41,880 nt of DNA from contig JAIQFR010000028.1 of assembly GCA_020073205.1 (NCBI GenBank), positions 1-41,880 on the forward strand. The letters run 5' to 3'. Positions 7,846 through 16,653 of this stretch are shown piece by piece. The notes under the pieces were generated by a model. It was not told the origin of the DNA. It did not search any database and saw only the letters and a list, made by a program, of their open reading frames with translations. The translations under genes were made by a program, and so were the position numbers. Each line of letters begins with the position of its first letter. The first letter of the stretch is position 1. This stretch comes from Terriglobia bacterium. GTDB taxonomy: Bacteria > Acidobacteriota > Polarisedimenticolia > Polarisedimenticolales > JAIQFR01.

Positions 7846-8796
7846 TCACGGCTCGAGGAGGACCTTGAGAGCGTCGGGCTCGGCGGCGCGCGCGAACGCG
7901 GCGGCGGCTTCGCGCAGCGGGAAGCGCGCGGTGACGAGTCCCTCGGTCACCGAGGGGTCGAGCGCGAGATGCTCGAGCGCGGGCGCGAACGGGCCGCATC
8001 GCGAGCCGACGATCGAGATCTCGTCGACGACGACGGGCGCGAGGTCGAGCGTCGAATGGCCGTGGTAGGTGCTCTTGAGCACCACGGTGCCGCGGGGACG
8101 GACGATCGCGAGCGCCCGCTCGAGCCCCTCGCGCGTTCCGGTCGCCTCCACCGCCAGGTCGAACTCGCGCGGGATCTCGTCGCCTTCGTGGACGGCGACG
8201 AGGCCCATCCGCTCGACGCGCCGCAGCTTCGAGGCATGTCGCCCCACGACGAGCGGGGGCGATCCGGCGCGCGCGAGCACCGACGCGCAGAGCTGGCCGA
8301 GGCGACCGTCTCCCAGAACGACCGCCGCGGTCCCCGGCGCCGGTCGGACCTGCTCGAGAACCTCATACGCCGCGGCGAGGGGCTCCGCGAAGACGGCGGC
8401 ATCGTCGGCCACGCCGGCGGGAACGGGATGGAGGTTCGCAAGGGGGAGCGCGAGCCGTTCGGCGAGCGCGCCGTCGCGCCCCGAGATCCCCAGGACCGTG
8501 CGGCGGGAGCAGTGACGGGGGAGCCCGCGAAGGCATCCGTCGCAGGCGTCGCACGCCGCGTTGATCTCTCCGACCACCCGGCGGCCGACCCAGCCCGGGG
8601 CGGGTGCGTGCTCGACGACCCCGACGAACTCGTGGCCCAGCACGCCGTCGAACGACAGGTACCCCCGTGCGATTTCCTGGTCGGTCCGGCAGATCCCGGC
8701 GAGCATCACGCGGACGACCGCTTCCGCGGGGCCCGGCGAGGGCTCGGGCCGCTCCACGACCCTGGGAGCGCCGTCCCGGAAAATGACCGCCCTCAC
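7846..8796 (-). CDS. Zinc-dependent medium-chain alcohol dehydrogenase
   Basis: This is an NAD(P)-dependent oxidoreductase of the medium-chain (MDR) family, with an alcohol or polyol/threonine-dehydrogenase-like substrate. Of 316 residues, slightly shorter than the usual 340-350. Catalytic zinc ligands are Cys36 (GICRTD), His55/Glu56 (GHE) and Glu138 (FAEPL). The structural zinc lobe has Cys82, Cys85, Cys88 and Cys96. The nucleotide-binding motif is VLGDGRLGQL, a variant of GxGxxG. The GTG start overlaps the stop of the upstream sigma-54 activator by 4 nt (GTGA), so the two are translationally coupled, which is unusual for a metabolic enzyme and an NtrC-type regulator. The substrate cannot be assigned from sequence. 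Confidence 0.88.
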   Translation of the reverse strand: MRAVIFRDGAPRVVERPEPSPGPAEAVVRVMLAGICRTDQEIARGYLSFDGVLGHEFVGVVEHAPAPGWVGRRVVGEINAACDACDGCLRGLPRHCSRRTVLGISGRDGALAERLALPLANLHPVPAGVADDAAVFAEPLAAAYEVLEQVRPAPGTAAVVLGDGRLGQLCASVLARAGSPPLVVGRHASKLRRVERMGLVAVHEGDEIPREFDLAVEATGTREGLERALAIVRPRGTVVLKSTYHGHSTLDLAPVVVDEISIVGSRCGPFAPALEHLALDPSVTEGLVTARFPLREAAAAFARAAEPDALKVLLEP

Positions 8797-10214
8797 CGTC
8801 CGGTCCCGAGGGCGGCGCGGCGGCGCGGCCGGCGCCGCTTCGAGGGGATCTCCAGACGGAACCCACGGATCTTCCGCTGAAGGGTCCTCACGCCGATGTC
8901 CAGAAGGGAGGCGCAGTGCGTGCGATTGCCGCCGGTGTGCTCCAGCGTCCTCCGGATCAGCTCGCGCTCCATGTCTTCGAGGGTCATCCCAACGGCGATC
9001 TCGGGGCGCTCGAACGCCGCGGTCTCCCGGCGGACCGAGGGGGGCAGGTCCTCGAGGCGGATCAGCTCTCCCGCGCTCGAGACCAGGACGCTCTCCAGGA
9101 TGTTCTTCAGCTCGCGAACGTTCCCCGGCCAGTGATAGTCCTGAAGCGCGGCGAGCGCTTCCGGCACGATCGCCTTCCGGCGAACGGCGTTCGCCCGGGA
9201 GAGCTCATCGAGGAAGGTATCGACGAGGGCCGGGATGTCCTGGCGCCGCTCCCTGAGCGGCGGCACCTGGACCGTCAGCACCTTGAGTCGGTAGTAGAGG
9301 TCCCGGCGGAAATGCGAACGCTCCACCATATCCTCGAGGTCCGCGTTGGTCGCCGCGATCACCCGTACGTCGACGCGGATGCTCTGATCGCCGCCGACGC
9401 GCATGAACTCCTTCTCTTCGAGGACGCGGAGGAGCTTGGCCTGCGTCGCGTGGTCCATCTCGCCGATCTCGTCCAGGAACAGCGTTCCGCGATGGGCGAT
9501 CTCGAACTTTCCCCGGGCGCGAGCGTGGGCGCCGGTGAACGAGCCCTTCTCGTGTCCGAACAGCTCGGACTCGATCAGGCTCTGCGGCATCGCGGCGCAG
9601 TTCAGGGCGATGAACGGGAAGTCGCGCCGCCTCGAGTTGAAGTGGACCGATCGAGCCACCAGCTCCTTGCCCACGCCGCTCTCGCCGTGGATCAGCACCG
9701 TCGCCCTGAGCGGCGCGATTCGGAGCACGCGATCCAGCACCGCCTGCATGGCGGGGGACCGGCTGACGAGGGTCTTGAGCCCCTGGTTCTTCGACAGCTC
9801 CCCCTGGAGCAGCGCGATCCGCGAATCGAGGTCGTGTCGCTCGAGGATGCGTCCGAGGCGCGTCCTGAGCTCGAAGGGATCCGGCGGCCGAACGAGGTAG
9901 TCCTCGGCGCCCTGCCGAAGCGCCTGGACCGCGGCCTGGAGCCTCGCGGGGTCGGCGAGCACCAGCACCGGAGTCCCCGGGCTCACCCGGCGGAAATTCC
10001 GCAGCAGCTCCGACGCGTCCACGCCTGCGATCTCGAGGTCGAGGAGCACGGCGTCGTGATGGCGCGCGTTGAACACGGGCAGCGCTTCCTCCCCTCGCTC
10101 CACGGGGGTGGGTTGATACCCCGATCGAGCGAGGATCGACGTCGCCCGCTCCCGGAGGTCGAGGTCCTCGACCACCACGAGAATCGCCTTGCTGCCAGGC
10201 GGGGTATCCAGCAT
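8793..10214 (-). CDS. Sigma-54-dependent activator, NtrC family, atypical receiver
   Basis: This is an enhancer-binding ATPase that opens sigma-54 promoters. From ATG 10214 it has 473 residues: a receiver domain (about 10-125), a sigma-54 AAA+ domain (about 150-380) and a Fis-type helix-turn-helix at the C-terminus (GGNRTHCASLLDIGVRTLQR). The AAA+ part has Walker A GESGVGKE (177), the sigma-54 contact loop GSFTGA (224) and Walker B LFLDEIGEM. In the receiver, the phospho-acceptor Asp59 is kept, but the conserved Thr/Ser is Ala (VLVLADP) and the conserved Lys is Arg (DYLVRPP), so phosphorylation control may be altered or lost. The very basic C-terminal tail (SKRRRPRRR) is unusual. No cognate kinase lies next to it. 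It overlaps the dehydrogenase gene by 4 nt. Confidence 0.9.
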   Translation of the reverse strand: MLDTPPGSKAILVVVEDLDLRERATSILARSGYQPTPVERGEEALPVFNARHHDAVLLDLEIAGVDASELLRNFRRVSPGTPVLVLADPARLQAAVQALRQGAEDYLVRPPDPFELRTRLGRILERHDLDSRIALLQGELSKNQGLKTLVSRSPAMQAVLDRVLRIAPLRATVLIHGESGVGKELVARSVHFNSRRRDFPFIALNCAAMPQSLIESELFGHEKGSFTGAHARARGKFEIAHRGTLFLDEIGEMDHATQAKLLRVLEEKEFMRVGGDQSIRVDVRVIAATNADLEDMVERSHFRRDLYYRLKVLTVQVPPLRERRQDIPALVDTFLDELSRANAVRRKAIVPEALAALQDYHWPGNVRELKNILESVLVSSAGELIRLEDLPPSVRRETAAFERPEIAVGMTLEDMERELIRRTLEHTGGNRTHCASLLDIGVRTLQRKIRGFRLEIPSKRRRPRRRAALGTGR

Positions 10215-10220
10215 GGGTTG

Positions 10221-10226
10221 ATTATA
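10221..10226 (-). promoter_or_regulatory. TATAAT -10 element directly ahead of the activator start codon
   Basis: A consensus TATAAT on the minus strand ends 6 nt before the ATG at 10214, and no Shine-Dalgarno sequence precedes that ATG. Transcription from this element would start at or within a base or two of the ATG, giving a leaderless mRNA. No convincing -35 hexamer is present at 16-18 bp, so the element could be fortuitous. Confidence 0.4.
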
Positions 10227-10474
10227 ATGAGGAAGGAGCCCATCCGGCCACAATGGCGGAGTTGCGACGATCTGGCCCGCCAGGGTGGCCGGTTTGGCGA
10301 AACCGGATGGAGGGCGACTTCGAGGCGTGAGAGGGCCCACGTCTTCGTCAGGCCCCGCTGGCGTTGACGCTCCCGACGATTCCGCGGCCTGGAGCCTCCG
10401 CGTGGGGGCCTGGTACGAGTTTTGATATACGTCATGTCATCCACGCTGGAATTGCGCGAAGGAGGGCGGCACCG

Positions 10475-10660
10475 GTGACGCGGAAAAGCGCTCGTCGCAA
10501 GAGTGAGGGCCAGGGGGGCGTCGTCAACTTCGTGTTCGGCGACCGGACGTACCAGATCGACCCCCAGCGGCGGAAGGTCTACCGGAGCTTCGTCGAGATC
10601 GAGACCTCCAAGGCCTTCGAGATCTACACGCTCTGGCGCTCGAGCGAAGCCCGGGCCTAG
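10475..10660 (+). CDS. Small protein of unknown function, 61 residues
   Basis: The GTG start is placed 9 nt behind GGAGG (10461-10465); the open frame extends upstream to 10364 but lacks a ribosome-binding site there. The protein has a basic N-terminus (RKSARRKS) and then a compact, well-composed core: VVNFVFGDRTYQIDP, then KVYRSFVEIETSKAFEIYTLW. Alternating hydrophobic residues suggest two or three beta strands and a helix. I do not recognise the family. It is transcribed divergently from the sigma-54 activator, with about 260 bp between the two starts, and is followed by a separate thioredoxin-like gene. Codon use matches the neighbours, so it is probably a genuine chromosomal gene. Confidence 0.6.
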   Translation: MTRKSARRKSEGQGGVVNFVFGDRTYQIDPQRRKVYRSFVEIETSKAFEIYTLWRSSEARA

Positions 10661-10775
10661 ACCGGTCGCCCGCGCACGGACCTGACCCGCATCGCAACCG
10701 CTTCCCGTTTCGCGGTTCCTCGTGCTCCGACGAAGGGTGCGCGTTTCCTCTCCCCCCGTTAGACTCGTCGTCGAG

Positions 10776-12278
10776 ATGATCCTCGCGAGCGGATGGATTC
10801 CGTTCCTGCTCTCGCTCGCCGCGGCGGCGCCGGCCGCTTCGGGGCCGCCGGCCCTCTCGTGGACGCCGGGCCCCGGCGGGATCGCCTGGAGGGTCGAGCT
10901 GGACGCGGAGGGCACCGGGACCGGAGGAAGCGCGCGCTCCCCGCTGGAGGCGCCGGTCTGGTTCGAGTCGCTGGCGGAGATTTCGGTACCTCTCCTCGAA
11001 GGCGGCACACTCCCGCTGGCCTCGGCGCGCGGCAAGGTCCTGCTGCTGGATTTCTGGGCGTCCTGGTGCGCGCCGTGCATTCAGGAGCTGCCGCGCCTTC
11101 AGGAGCTCTACGCCGTCGAAGGGCCTCGCGGCCTGGAGGCCATCGCGATCAACGCGGGAGAGCCGCGCCCCACGGCACGCCGGACGGTGGAAGCGCTCAA
11201 GCTCACGATGCCGATCGGGACCTTGAATCGCGGCGTCGACAAGGCGTTCCACGCGCGCGAGCTGCCGACGGTGGTGATCGCCGACCGGCGCGGCAGGGTC
11301 CGCGAGCGCTGGGAGGGCTGGCAACAGGGGATCGAGAAGACCATCGCCGATCGGGTGCGGGCGCTGCTCGCCGAGGATGCCGGCGGGGGGCCACGCCGCG
11401 CGATCGGAGAGGTGTTGTCGGGCGCCGGCGCGCTTGACGTGGCGTGGATGCGCGACCTCGGGGCCACGGTGACGGGAGCCGTGGTGGTGAAGGCTCCGGG
11501 CGAACGGCCGAAGATCGTGGTCGCCGCCGGCAACGAGCTGGCGACGATCGAGGCCGACGGGCGGATCTCCTCGCGTCTCCCGGCCCCCCCGGCCGCCGGT
11601 CGCCTGCTTGCCGCGGATCTGAACGGCAGCGGAAGAGCGGAGGTCCTCGGGTACCGACCGGGAGGGAAGGACATCGTGGCACTCGACCTCTCGGGCCACC
11701 CGGTTCGGACCGTCGCGGCGCCGGCGTACCTTCTGGACCTCGCGGCGATCGGCTCCGAGCCCCCGGATCGGCCTGAGGGAACCCTGGCCCTGGCGACGGT
11801 GGACGGTCTCTATCTCTCCGATCGCGAGGGAAAACGGATTCGCCGCGTCGAGGGGACCGGCGAGACCGTCGAGGTGCGCCGCACGGGAGACGGTGCGTCG
11901 GCCCTGTTCGTCGCATTGGCCTCGGACGGGACCGTGCGCTTCGTCGATCTCGCCGGCCGTGTCGTGCGGGCGGCCGCAGCGCCGCCGGGAGGCGCGAAGC
12001 TCGTGGTCGGAGCGGACGTGAGCACCGGCTTCGGCACCGCGCCGGCGGCGGTTGTCGCCGCGGTGATCGGGCGGTTCCGCTCGCCGCGCGAGCCGCTGTT
12101 CGCCGTCGCGACGGCGAGTTCCGCGCTGCTCCTCGATCCGTCGAGCGGGGAAGCGGTCTGGCGAGCCCGGTGGCCGGGAATCGTGGGTCTGTCCCCCGGG
12201 GATCTCGAGGGGGACGGCGGAGACGACCTCCTGGTGTCGGTGGGCCGGTCGGTCGCCCTCCTGCGCGCGCGGCGATGA
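10776..12278 (+). CDS. Secreted TlpA/ResA-type thioredoxin fused to a repeat domain
   Basis: The 500-residue protein from ATG 10776 has a hydrophobic signal sequence (residues 1-22). A TlpA-like thioredoxin domain spans about 65-200 with redox motif WCAPC at 97-101 and cis-Pro region RELPTVVIAD. After residue 220 there are repeats with Asp-rich turns (DLNGSGRAEVLGY, DLEGDGGDDLLVS) typical of FG-GAP/VCBS beta-propeller blades. Its likely role is thiol-disulfide exchange outside the cytoplasm, with the propeller as a binding platform; the second part is inferred. TlpA proteins are usually under 200 residues, so the C-terminal half is the unusual part. The stop overlaps the next gene by ATGA, giving coupled translation with the uracil-DNA glycosylase. 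Confidence 0.82.
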   Translation: MILASGWIPFLLSLAAAAPAASGPPALSWTPGPGGIAWRVELDAEGTGTGGSARSPLEAPVWFESLAEISVPLLEGGTLPLASARGKVLLLDFWASWCAPCIQELPRLQELYAVEGPRGLEAIAINAGEPRPTARRTVEALKLTMPIGTLNRGVDKAFHARELPTVVIADRRGRVRERWEGWQQGIEKTIADRVRALLAEDAGGGPRRAIGEVLSGAGALDVAWMRDLGATVTGAVVVKAPGERPKIVVAAGNELATIEADGRISSRLPAPPAAGRLLAADLNGSGRAEVLGYRPGGKDIVALDLSGHPVRTVAAPAYLLDLAAIGSEPPDRPEGTLALATVDGLYLSDREGKRIRRVEGTGETVEVRRTGDGASALFVALASDGTVRFVDLAGRVVRAAAAPPGGAKLVVGADVSTGFGTAPAAVVAAVIGRFRSPREPLFAVATASSALLLDPSSGEAVWRARWPGIVGLSPGDLEGDGGDDLLVSVGRSVALLRARR

Positions 12279-13000
12279 GGAACGGCGCCTCCTGGGACGC
12301 CTTGAACCGCGAGATCGTCGCCTGCGCGCGATGTCCGCGCCTGAGGACCCATTGCCTCGAGGTGGCCCGCGTCCGTCGGCGCGCCTTTCGCGACCAGCTC
12401 TACTGGGGGCGCCCCGTTCCCGGTTTCGGCGACCCCGCCGCGCGAGCACTGATCGTGGGACTGGCGCCGGCGGCGCACGGCGCGAATCGCACCGGGCGGA
12501 TGTTCACCGGCGACGCCTCGGGCGCCTGGCTTTACGGCGCGCTGCACCGCGCCGGCATCGCCAGCCGGGGCGATTCGACGTCGCGGGAGGACGGCCTCTT
12601 CCTCCGTGGCGCGTTCATCACCGCCGCGTGCCGCTGCGCCCCGCCTCGGAACCGGCCCTCTCCCGCGGAGCTCGCGGCGTGCGCGCCCTTTCTCGACCGC
12701 GAAGTCGTTCTCCTCGCCGAGGTCCGGGTCGTCCTCGCCCTCGGCCGGATCGCGTGGGACGCGGTGATCCGGCGGGCGCGACGCGCCGACCCCGCAGCCG
12801 TGCCGCGGCCCGCGCCGGCGTTCGGCCACGGGGCCGCGGCCCGCGTGACGCTCCGCGAAGGCGGGTCGCAGGTGCTCCTCCTGGGTTGCTACCACCCCAG
12901 CCGCCAGAACACGCAGACCGGCCGGTTGACGGTCGCGATGTTTGAGTCCATGATCCTGCGCACCGCGGAGGTCGCGGGGCTCGCGCGCGCCGCTCCTTAG
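12275..13000 (+). CDS. Uracil-DNA glycosylase, family 5 (UdgB type)
   Basis: The enzyme removes uracil and other deaminated bases from DNA in base-excision repair. The 241-residue protein has the Fe-S cluster cysteines: CARC near the N-terminus, Cys in RTHCLEVAR and the later CRCAPP region. Motif 1, GLAPAAHGANRTGRMF with TGD, is the family 5 form in which the catalytic Asp/Glu of family 4 is absent. Motif 3 is HPSRQNTQTGRLT, also family 5. The start ATG overlaps the preceding stop by 4 nt. The pairing with a secreted thioredoxin has no obvious functional logic and may reflect only compact packing. Confidence 0.9.
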   Translation: MRNGASWDALNREIVACARCPRLRTHCLEVARVRRRAFRDQLYWGRPVPGFGDPAARALIVGLAPAAHGANRTGRMFTGDASGAWLYGALHRAGIASRGDSTSREDGLFLRGAFITAACRCAPPRNRPSPAELAACAPFLDREVVLLAEVRVVLALGRIAWDAVIRRARRADPAAVPRPAPAFGHGAAARVTLREGGSQVLLLGCYHPSRQNTQTGRLTVAMFESMILRTAEVAGLARAAP

Positions 13001-13063
13001 CGGTCCCGCGGAGGGGCATCGGGCCGGAAATCGGGCTGAGGACCGGGGGGCAAGGGAGGGCGC

Positions 13064-14476
13064 ATGACACCGGAGGCCTTCTTCGCATTCGCCAAGAAGC
13101 ACAACGCGGAGATGGTGGACCTGAAGTTCACCGATCTGCTGGGTAGCTGGCAGCACTGCTCGTTCCCCCTCGACACGTGGGACGAGAAGACGTTCAAGGA
13201 AGGTCTGGGATTCGACGGCTCGTCCATCCGCGGCTGGCAAGGCATCCACATGTCGGACATGCTCGCGATCCCGGACCCGTCCACGTTCTGCCTGGACCCG
13301 TTCTTCAAGGAGCCCACCGTCAGCGTGATCGGGAACATCGTCGATCCGATCACGCTCGAGGACTACACCCGCGACCCGCGCCACGTGGCGAGGAAGGCCG
13401 AAGCGTACCTGAAGCAGACCGGGATCGCCGATGTCTGCTACATCGGTCCCGAGCCCGAGTTCTTCGTGTTCGACGAGGTCCGCTACGAGCAGAACCAGCA
13501 CAAGGGATACTACGAGATCGACTCGGTGGAAGGGGCCTGGAACACCGCCCGGATCGAGGAGCCGAATCTCGGGTACAAGCCGAGCTTCAAGGGCGGTTAC
13601 TTCCCCGTGAGCCCCACCGACACGTACCACGACCTCCGGGGGGAGATGGTCAACGCGATGCGCAAGATCGGCATCGTCGTGGAGGCCCACCACCACGAGG
13701 TGGCGACCGCCGGCCAGAGCGAGATCGACATGAGGTTCGAGCCGCTCCTCAAGATGGGCGACCAGTTCATGTGGTTCAAGTACATCATCAAGAACGTCGC
13801 GAAGCGGCACGGGAAGACCGTCACGTTCATGCCGAAGCCGATCTTCGAGGACAACGGCAGCGGCATGCACACCCACGCGTCGTTCTGGAAGGACGGGAAG
13901 CCCCTGTTCGCCGGCGACCGGTACGCTGGACTCAGCGAAATGGCGCTTCACGCCATTGGCGGGATCCTGAAGCACGCGCCGGCGATCCTCGCGTTCGCGG
14001 CGCCCACGACCAACTCCTACCGCCGGCTGGTGCCGGGCTTCGAGGCACCGGTGAACCTGGCGTACTCCGCGCGGAATCGCTCGGCCGCCGTCCGGATCCC
14101 GATGTACTCGAAGAGCCCCAAGGCGAAGCGGCTGGAGTTTCGCTGCCCGGACCCGAGCTGTAACGGCTACGTCGCCTGGTCCGCCGTCCTGATGGCGATG
14201 ATCGACGGCATCGAGGCGCGGGTGGATCCGGGCAAGCCGCTCGACCGGGACATCTACGAGATGACCGTCGACGAGCTGAAGGAGACCCCCAAGACGCCGG
14301 GATCGCTCGAGGAGGCGCTGCGCGCGCTCGAGAGCGACCACGATTTCCTCCTGCGAGGCGACGTGTTCACCGGCGACCTCGTGCACACCTGGGTCGAGTA
14401 CAAGCGCAGGAACGAGGTGGATCCGATCAAGCTCCGGCCCCACCCGTTCGAGTTCCACCTGTACTACGACAACTAG
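13064..14476 (+). CDS. glnA: Glutamine synthetase type I
   Basis: The enzyme makes glutamine from glutamate, ammonia and ATP as a cytoplasmic dodecamer. Its 470 residues match the GSI length (E. coli 469). Visible blocks are the N-terminal [23 protein letters not shown], the metal-ligand region [10 protein letters not shown], the ATP-site [12 protein letters not shown] and [17 protein letters not shown]. Tyr398 in RDIYEMT aligns with the adenylylation site Tyr397 of E. coli, so this is the GSI-beta form, presumably controlled by GlnE/PII. A GGGAGGG sequence lies 3-4 nt ahead of the ATG. It stands alone; no ntrBC or glnB is adjacent, although an NtrC-family activator lies about 3 kb upstream on the other strand. 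Confidence 0.97.
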   Translation: MTPEAFFAFAKKHNAEMVDLKFTDLLGSWQHCSFPLDTWDEKTFKEGLGFDGSSIRGWQGIHMSDMLAIPDPSTFCLDPFFKEPTVSVIGNIVDPITLEDYTRDPRHVARKAEAYLKQTGIADVCYIGPEPEFFVFDEVRYEQNQHKGYYEIDSVEGAWNTARIEEPNLGYKPSFKGGYFPVSPTDTYHDLRGEMVNAMRKIGIVVEAHHHEVATAGQSEIDMRFEPLLKMGDQFMWFKYIIKNVAKRHGKTVTFMPKPIFEDNGSGMHTHASFWKDGKPLFAGDRYAGLSEMALHAIGGILKHAPAILAFAAPTTNSYRRLVPGFEAPVNLAYSARNRSAAVRIPMYSKSPKAKRLEFRCPDPSCNGYVAWSAVLMAMIDGIEARVDPGKPLDRDIYEMTVDELKETPKTPGSLEEALRALESDHDFLLRGDVFTGDLVHTWVEYKRRNEVDPIKLRPHPFEFHLYYDN

Positions 14477-14515
14477 CTGGGGCGCGGCGGCGTCCGGAGG
14501 GTACGAGGCAGGACG

Positions 14516-14953
14516 TCAGACCGCGATGCAGGGGTCGATCAGTCCCGACTCGCCCTCGACCAGGTCGAAGGTTCCGACGACCTCGTTCGTGTCGGTCCTG
14601 ACGATGCTCAGGACCATCGCCTTCCCGTCCACCTTCCCCTCGAAGCGCGCGGGAAACGTGCGGACGCTGGGCCCGGGACCGGCCTCCGAATACGTTCCCG
14701 AGACGACGAAGTGCCGATCGGCGTCCAGCACGATGGGATGATCGGCCGAACCGTGCGTGCAGGACCCGGACACCGTCGCGCCGCCGGGGGTCGCCGTCAA
14801 CTGGAGACCGATGCCTCCCCAGGTGCCCAGGATCTCGACGGGAGGGTGGAACACGCTACCATCCCCGGAGCCGCATCGAGCGGACATCGCGAGCAGCACG
14901 ATGACCGCGGCCAGGGTCAGCGTTTGCCGGCTCGAGCGCGTCTCCCGGCCCAT
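14516..14953 (-). CDS. Exported protein of unknown function
   Basis: The start at ATG 14953 is supported by GGGAGGAACTC directly upstream. The 145-residue protein has a basic N-terminus, a hydrophobic stretch (about 12-25, LTLAAVIVLLAMSA) and then a Cys in SARCGSGDG. This resembles a lipoprotein signal, but the Arg just before the Cys departs from the usual lipobox, so ordinary secretion is as likely. The mature part is beta-rich with Gly-rich turns (ILGTWGGIGLQLTATPGG, VVSGTYSEAGPG, VGTFDLVEG), the pattern of a small lipocalin-like or immunoglobulin-like barrel. I do not recognise a family. It is convergent with glnA, 39 nt apart. Confidence 0.65.
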   Translation of the reverse strand: MGRETRSSRQTLTLAAVIVLLAMSARCGSGDGSVFHPPVEILGTWGGIGLQLTATPGGATVSGSCTHGSADHPIVLDADRHFVVSGTYSEAGPGPSVRTFPARFEGKVDGKAMVLSIVRTDTNEVVGTFDLVEGESGLIDPCIAV

Positions 14954-15050
14954 GAGTTCCTCCCGCCCCCTTGGACGACAGTATACGCCCGCCGCTCCTT
15001 TCGGGAGGGGCGGCCGCGGCGTCCCACGACCCCGATGGTAAGATCGGCCG

Positions 15051-15896
15051 ATGTCGTCGTCCGTCGTGATCACCACCTACAACGCTCCGCGCGAGCTGGA
15101 TCTGGTGCTCGAAGGGGTCTCCCGCCAGTCCGCTCCGCCGACGGAGGTGCTGGTCGCCGACGACGGGTCGGCGGACGAGACGCGCGGGGTCGTCGCCGGC
15201 TGGGCGGGCCGGCTGGCGGTCCCGCTGCACCACGTCTGGCAGGACGACCTGGGCCGGCGGAAATGCCGGATCGTCAACGAGGCCGTGCGGCGCTCGACCG
15301 GCGACATCCTGGTCTTTCTCGACGGCGATTCGATACCGCACCGCCACTGGCTGGCCGACCACGGGCGGTCCGCCCGCCCGGGCCGCGTGCTCTGCGGCCG
15401 AAGGGTCCGCTTAGGGCCGGGGATCTCCGCGCGCATCAAGTCCGGCGCCCTACCGGTCGGGCGTCTCGAGCTCCCGTTCGGCGCGGTCGCGCGGAGCGCC
15501 CTCGTGGGGGAGACCCATCGCGCGTTGCTCGGGATCAGGCTCCCGGTCCCCCTGGCGCGCCTGTTCCATCCGCGCTCCCGCAAGCTCATGGGGGTGAACT
15601 TCAGCGTTTCGCGGGAGGCCTATGAGCGCGTCAACGGCTACGACGAGGCGTACGACAGCTACGGTTTCGAGGACTACGACCTCGAGATCCGTCTCCGGCG
15701 CGCGGGGTACGATCTCTACCCGCTCCTCAACCGCGCGGTGGTCTACCACCTCCACCACCCGATGAGCGCGTTCACGGACGACAGCAGGAAGCGCCTCCTT
15801 GCCCTGGCGGCATCGAGCCGGATCCGCTGCGAGCAAGGCCTCGCCCCGCATGAGGGTCAGGACGGACGGGACAGGGACGCGTCGCGCTCTCGTTGA
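15051..15896 (+). CDS. Glycosyltransferase family 2
   Basis: This inverting GT-A-fold sugar transferase uses nucleotide-sugar donors, probably for envelope polysaccharide. The 281-residue protein begins with the GT2 start SVVITTYNAP. Acidic motifs are VADDGS (37-39) for the nucleotide and LDGDS (91-93) as the metal-binding DxD. Near the C-terminus, YGFEDYDLEIRLRRAG matches the acceptor-side ED motif of galactosyltransferase-like GT2 proteins. No membrane segment is visible, so it acts on the cytoplasmic face. Its 3' end overlaps the convergent WaaE-like gene by 40 nt. Donor and acceptor cannot be told. Confidence 0.87.
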   Translation: MSSSVVITTYNAPRELDLVLEGVSRQSAPPTEVLVADDGSADETRGVVAGWAGRLAVPLHHVWQDDLGRRKCRIVNEAVRRSTGDILVFLDGDSIPHRHWLADHGRSARPGRVLCGRRVRLGPGISARIKSGALPVGRLELPFGAVARSALVGETHRALLGIRLPVPLARLFHPRSRKLMGVNFSVSREAYERVNGYDEAYDSYGFEDYDLEIRLRRAGYDLYPLLNRAVVYHLHHPMSAFTDDSRKRLLALAASSRIRCEQGLAPHEGQDGRDRDASRSR

Positions 15897-16633
15897 GCCT
15901 CGGCGAGCTTCGCGTAGCGATAGAAGGTCCCCTCGAAGTTGCCCAGGGCGATCACGAACCCGGGCCAGCCGTCGAGGACCCCCAGCCGGATCACGTAGTG
16001 GCGGACGAACGCGCCGAGGCCGTGGACCAGGGCCTTTCCCATCCCGGGCCGCGTGCCCTTGAGGGAAAGCCTCTCCGCGCCCAGCGAGGAGTAGCGGTCC
16101 ATCTTGCGGATGACCTCGGAGAGGTCCTTGAACGGCTCCTGCCAGATCGCGTTCTCGAGCCGTCCGAGCTCCCCCTGGACGACGTACCGCTCGTGGACCT
16201 TGTCCTCGACGAACCGCACCGCTCCCCTCCGGAACAGCTGCGGCTGCCGGTAATCGGGATACCAGCCCGAATGACGGATCCACCGCCCCATGAAGAGATT
16301 GCGGCGGGGGACCAGGTAGGCGTCGGCGGCGCCGGGGCGGGCGACGACCTCCCGGATCTCGTCGCGCACCTCGGCGGTGCACCGCTCGTCGGCGTCCAGG
16401 CTGAAGATCCACTCGAAGCGGGTCCCGGCGACGGCGTCGTTCCTCAGCTTGCCGAACCCCTCGAAAGGGATCTGCACCACCCGGGCGCCGAGGCGCTCCG
16501 CGATCTCGACCGTACGGTCCGTGCTGAACGAGTCCGCGACCAGGACCTCGTCGGCCCAGGCGACGCTGCGGATCGCCTCCTCGATCTTTCGCTCCTCGTT
16601 GAACGTCAGGATGAACGCCGATATCCGCGGCAT
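15857..16633 (-). CDS. WaaE/KdtX-type glycosyltransferase family 2
   Basis: This family 2 glycosyltransferase is of the lipopolysaccharide core type; WaaE of Klebsiella adds a glucose to heptose. The 258-residue protein from ATG 16633 has GGGAGG 6 nt upstream. It shows SAFILTFNEE at the start, VLVADSFSTDRT (34-41) and the DxD region FSLDADERC (79-83). HSGWYPDYRQPQLFRR is diagnostic of the WaaE subgroup, followed by VEDKVHERY. The C-terminal part has a hydrophobic helix pair typical of the group. It is followed on the same strand, just upstream, by a HAD phosphatase, and a heptosyltransferase-like gene is divergent beyond it, which supports an LPS core or envelope glycan role. Confidence 0.88.
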   Translation of the reverse strand: MPRISAFILTFNEERKIEEAIRSVAWADEVLVADSFSTDRTVEIAERLGARVVQIPFEGFGKLRNDAVAGTRFEWIFSLDADERCTAEVRDEIREVVARPGAADAYLVPRRNLFMGRWIRHSGWYPDYRQPQLFRRGAVRFVEDKVHERYVVQGELGRLENAIWQEPFKDLSEVIRKMDRYSSLGAERLSLKGTRPGMGKALVHGLGAFVRHYVIRLGVLDGWPGFVIALGNFEGTFYRYAKLAEAQRERDASLSRPS

Positions 16634-16653
16634 CGAGGCCTCCCGGGACGCCG

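Noticed and set aside
11810-14458. Very long minus-strand open frame (882 codons)
   Set aside because: It is antisense to glnA and its neighbours. Its composition (Arg/Gly/Asp/His-rich, no motifs) is that of a high-GC shadow frame.
15857-15896. Overlapping glycosyltransferase 3' ends as a regulatory antisense system
   Set aside because: A 40-nt tail-to-tail overlap is ordinary in a compact high-GC genome and has no further structure.
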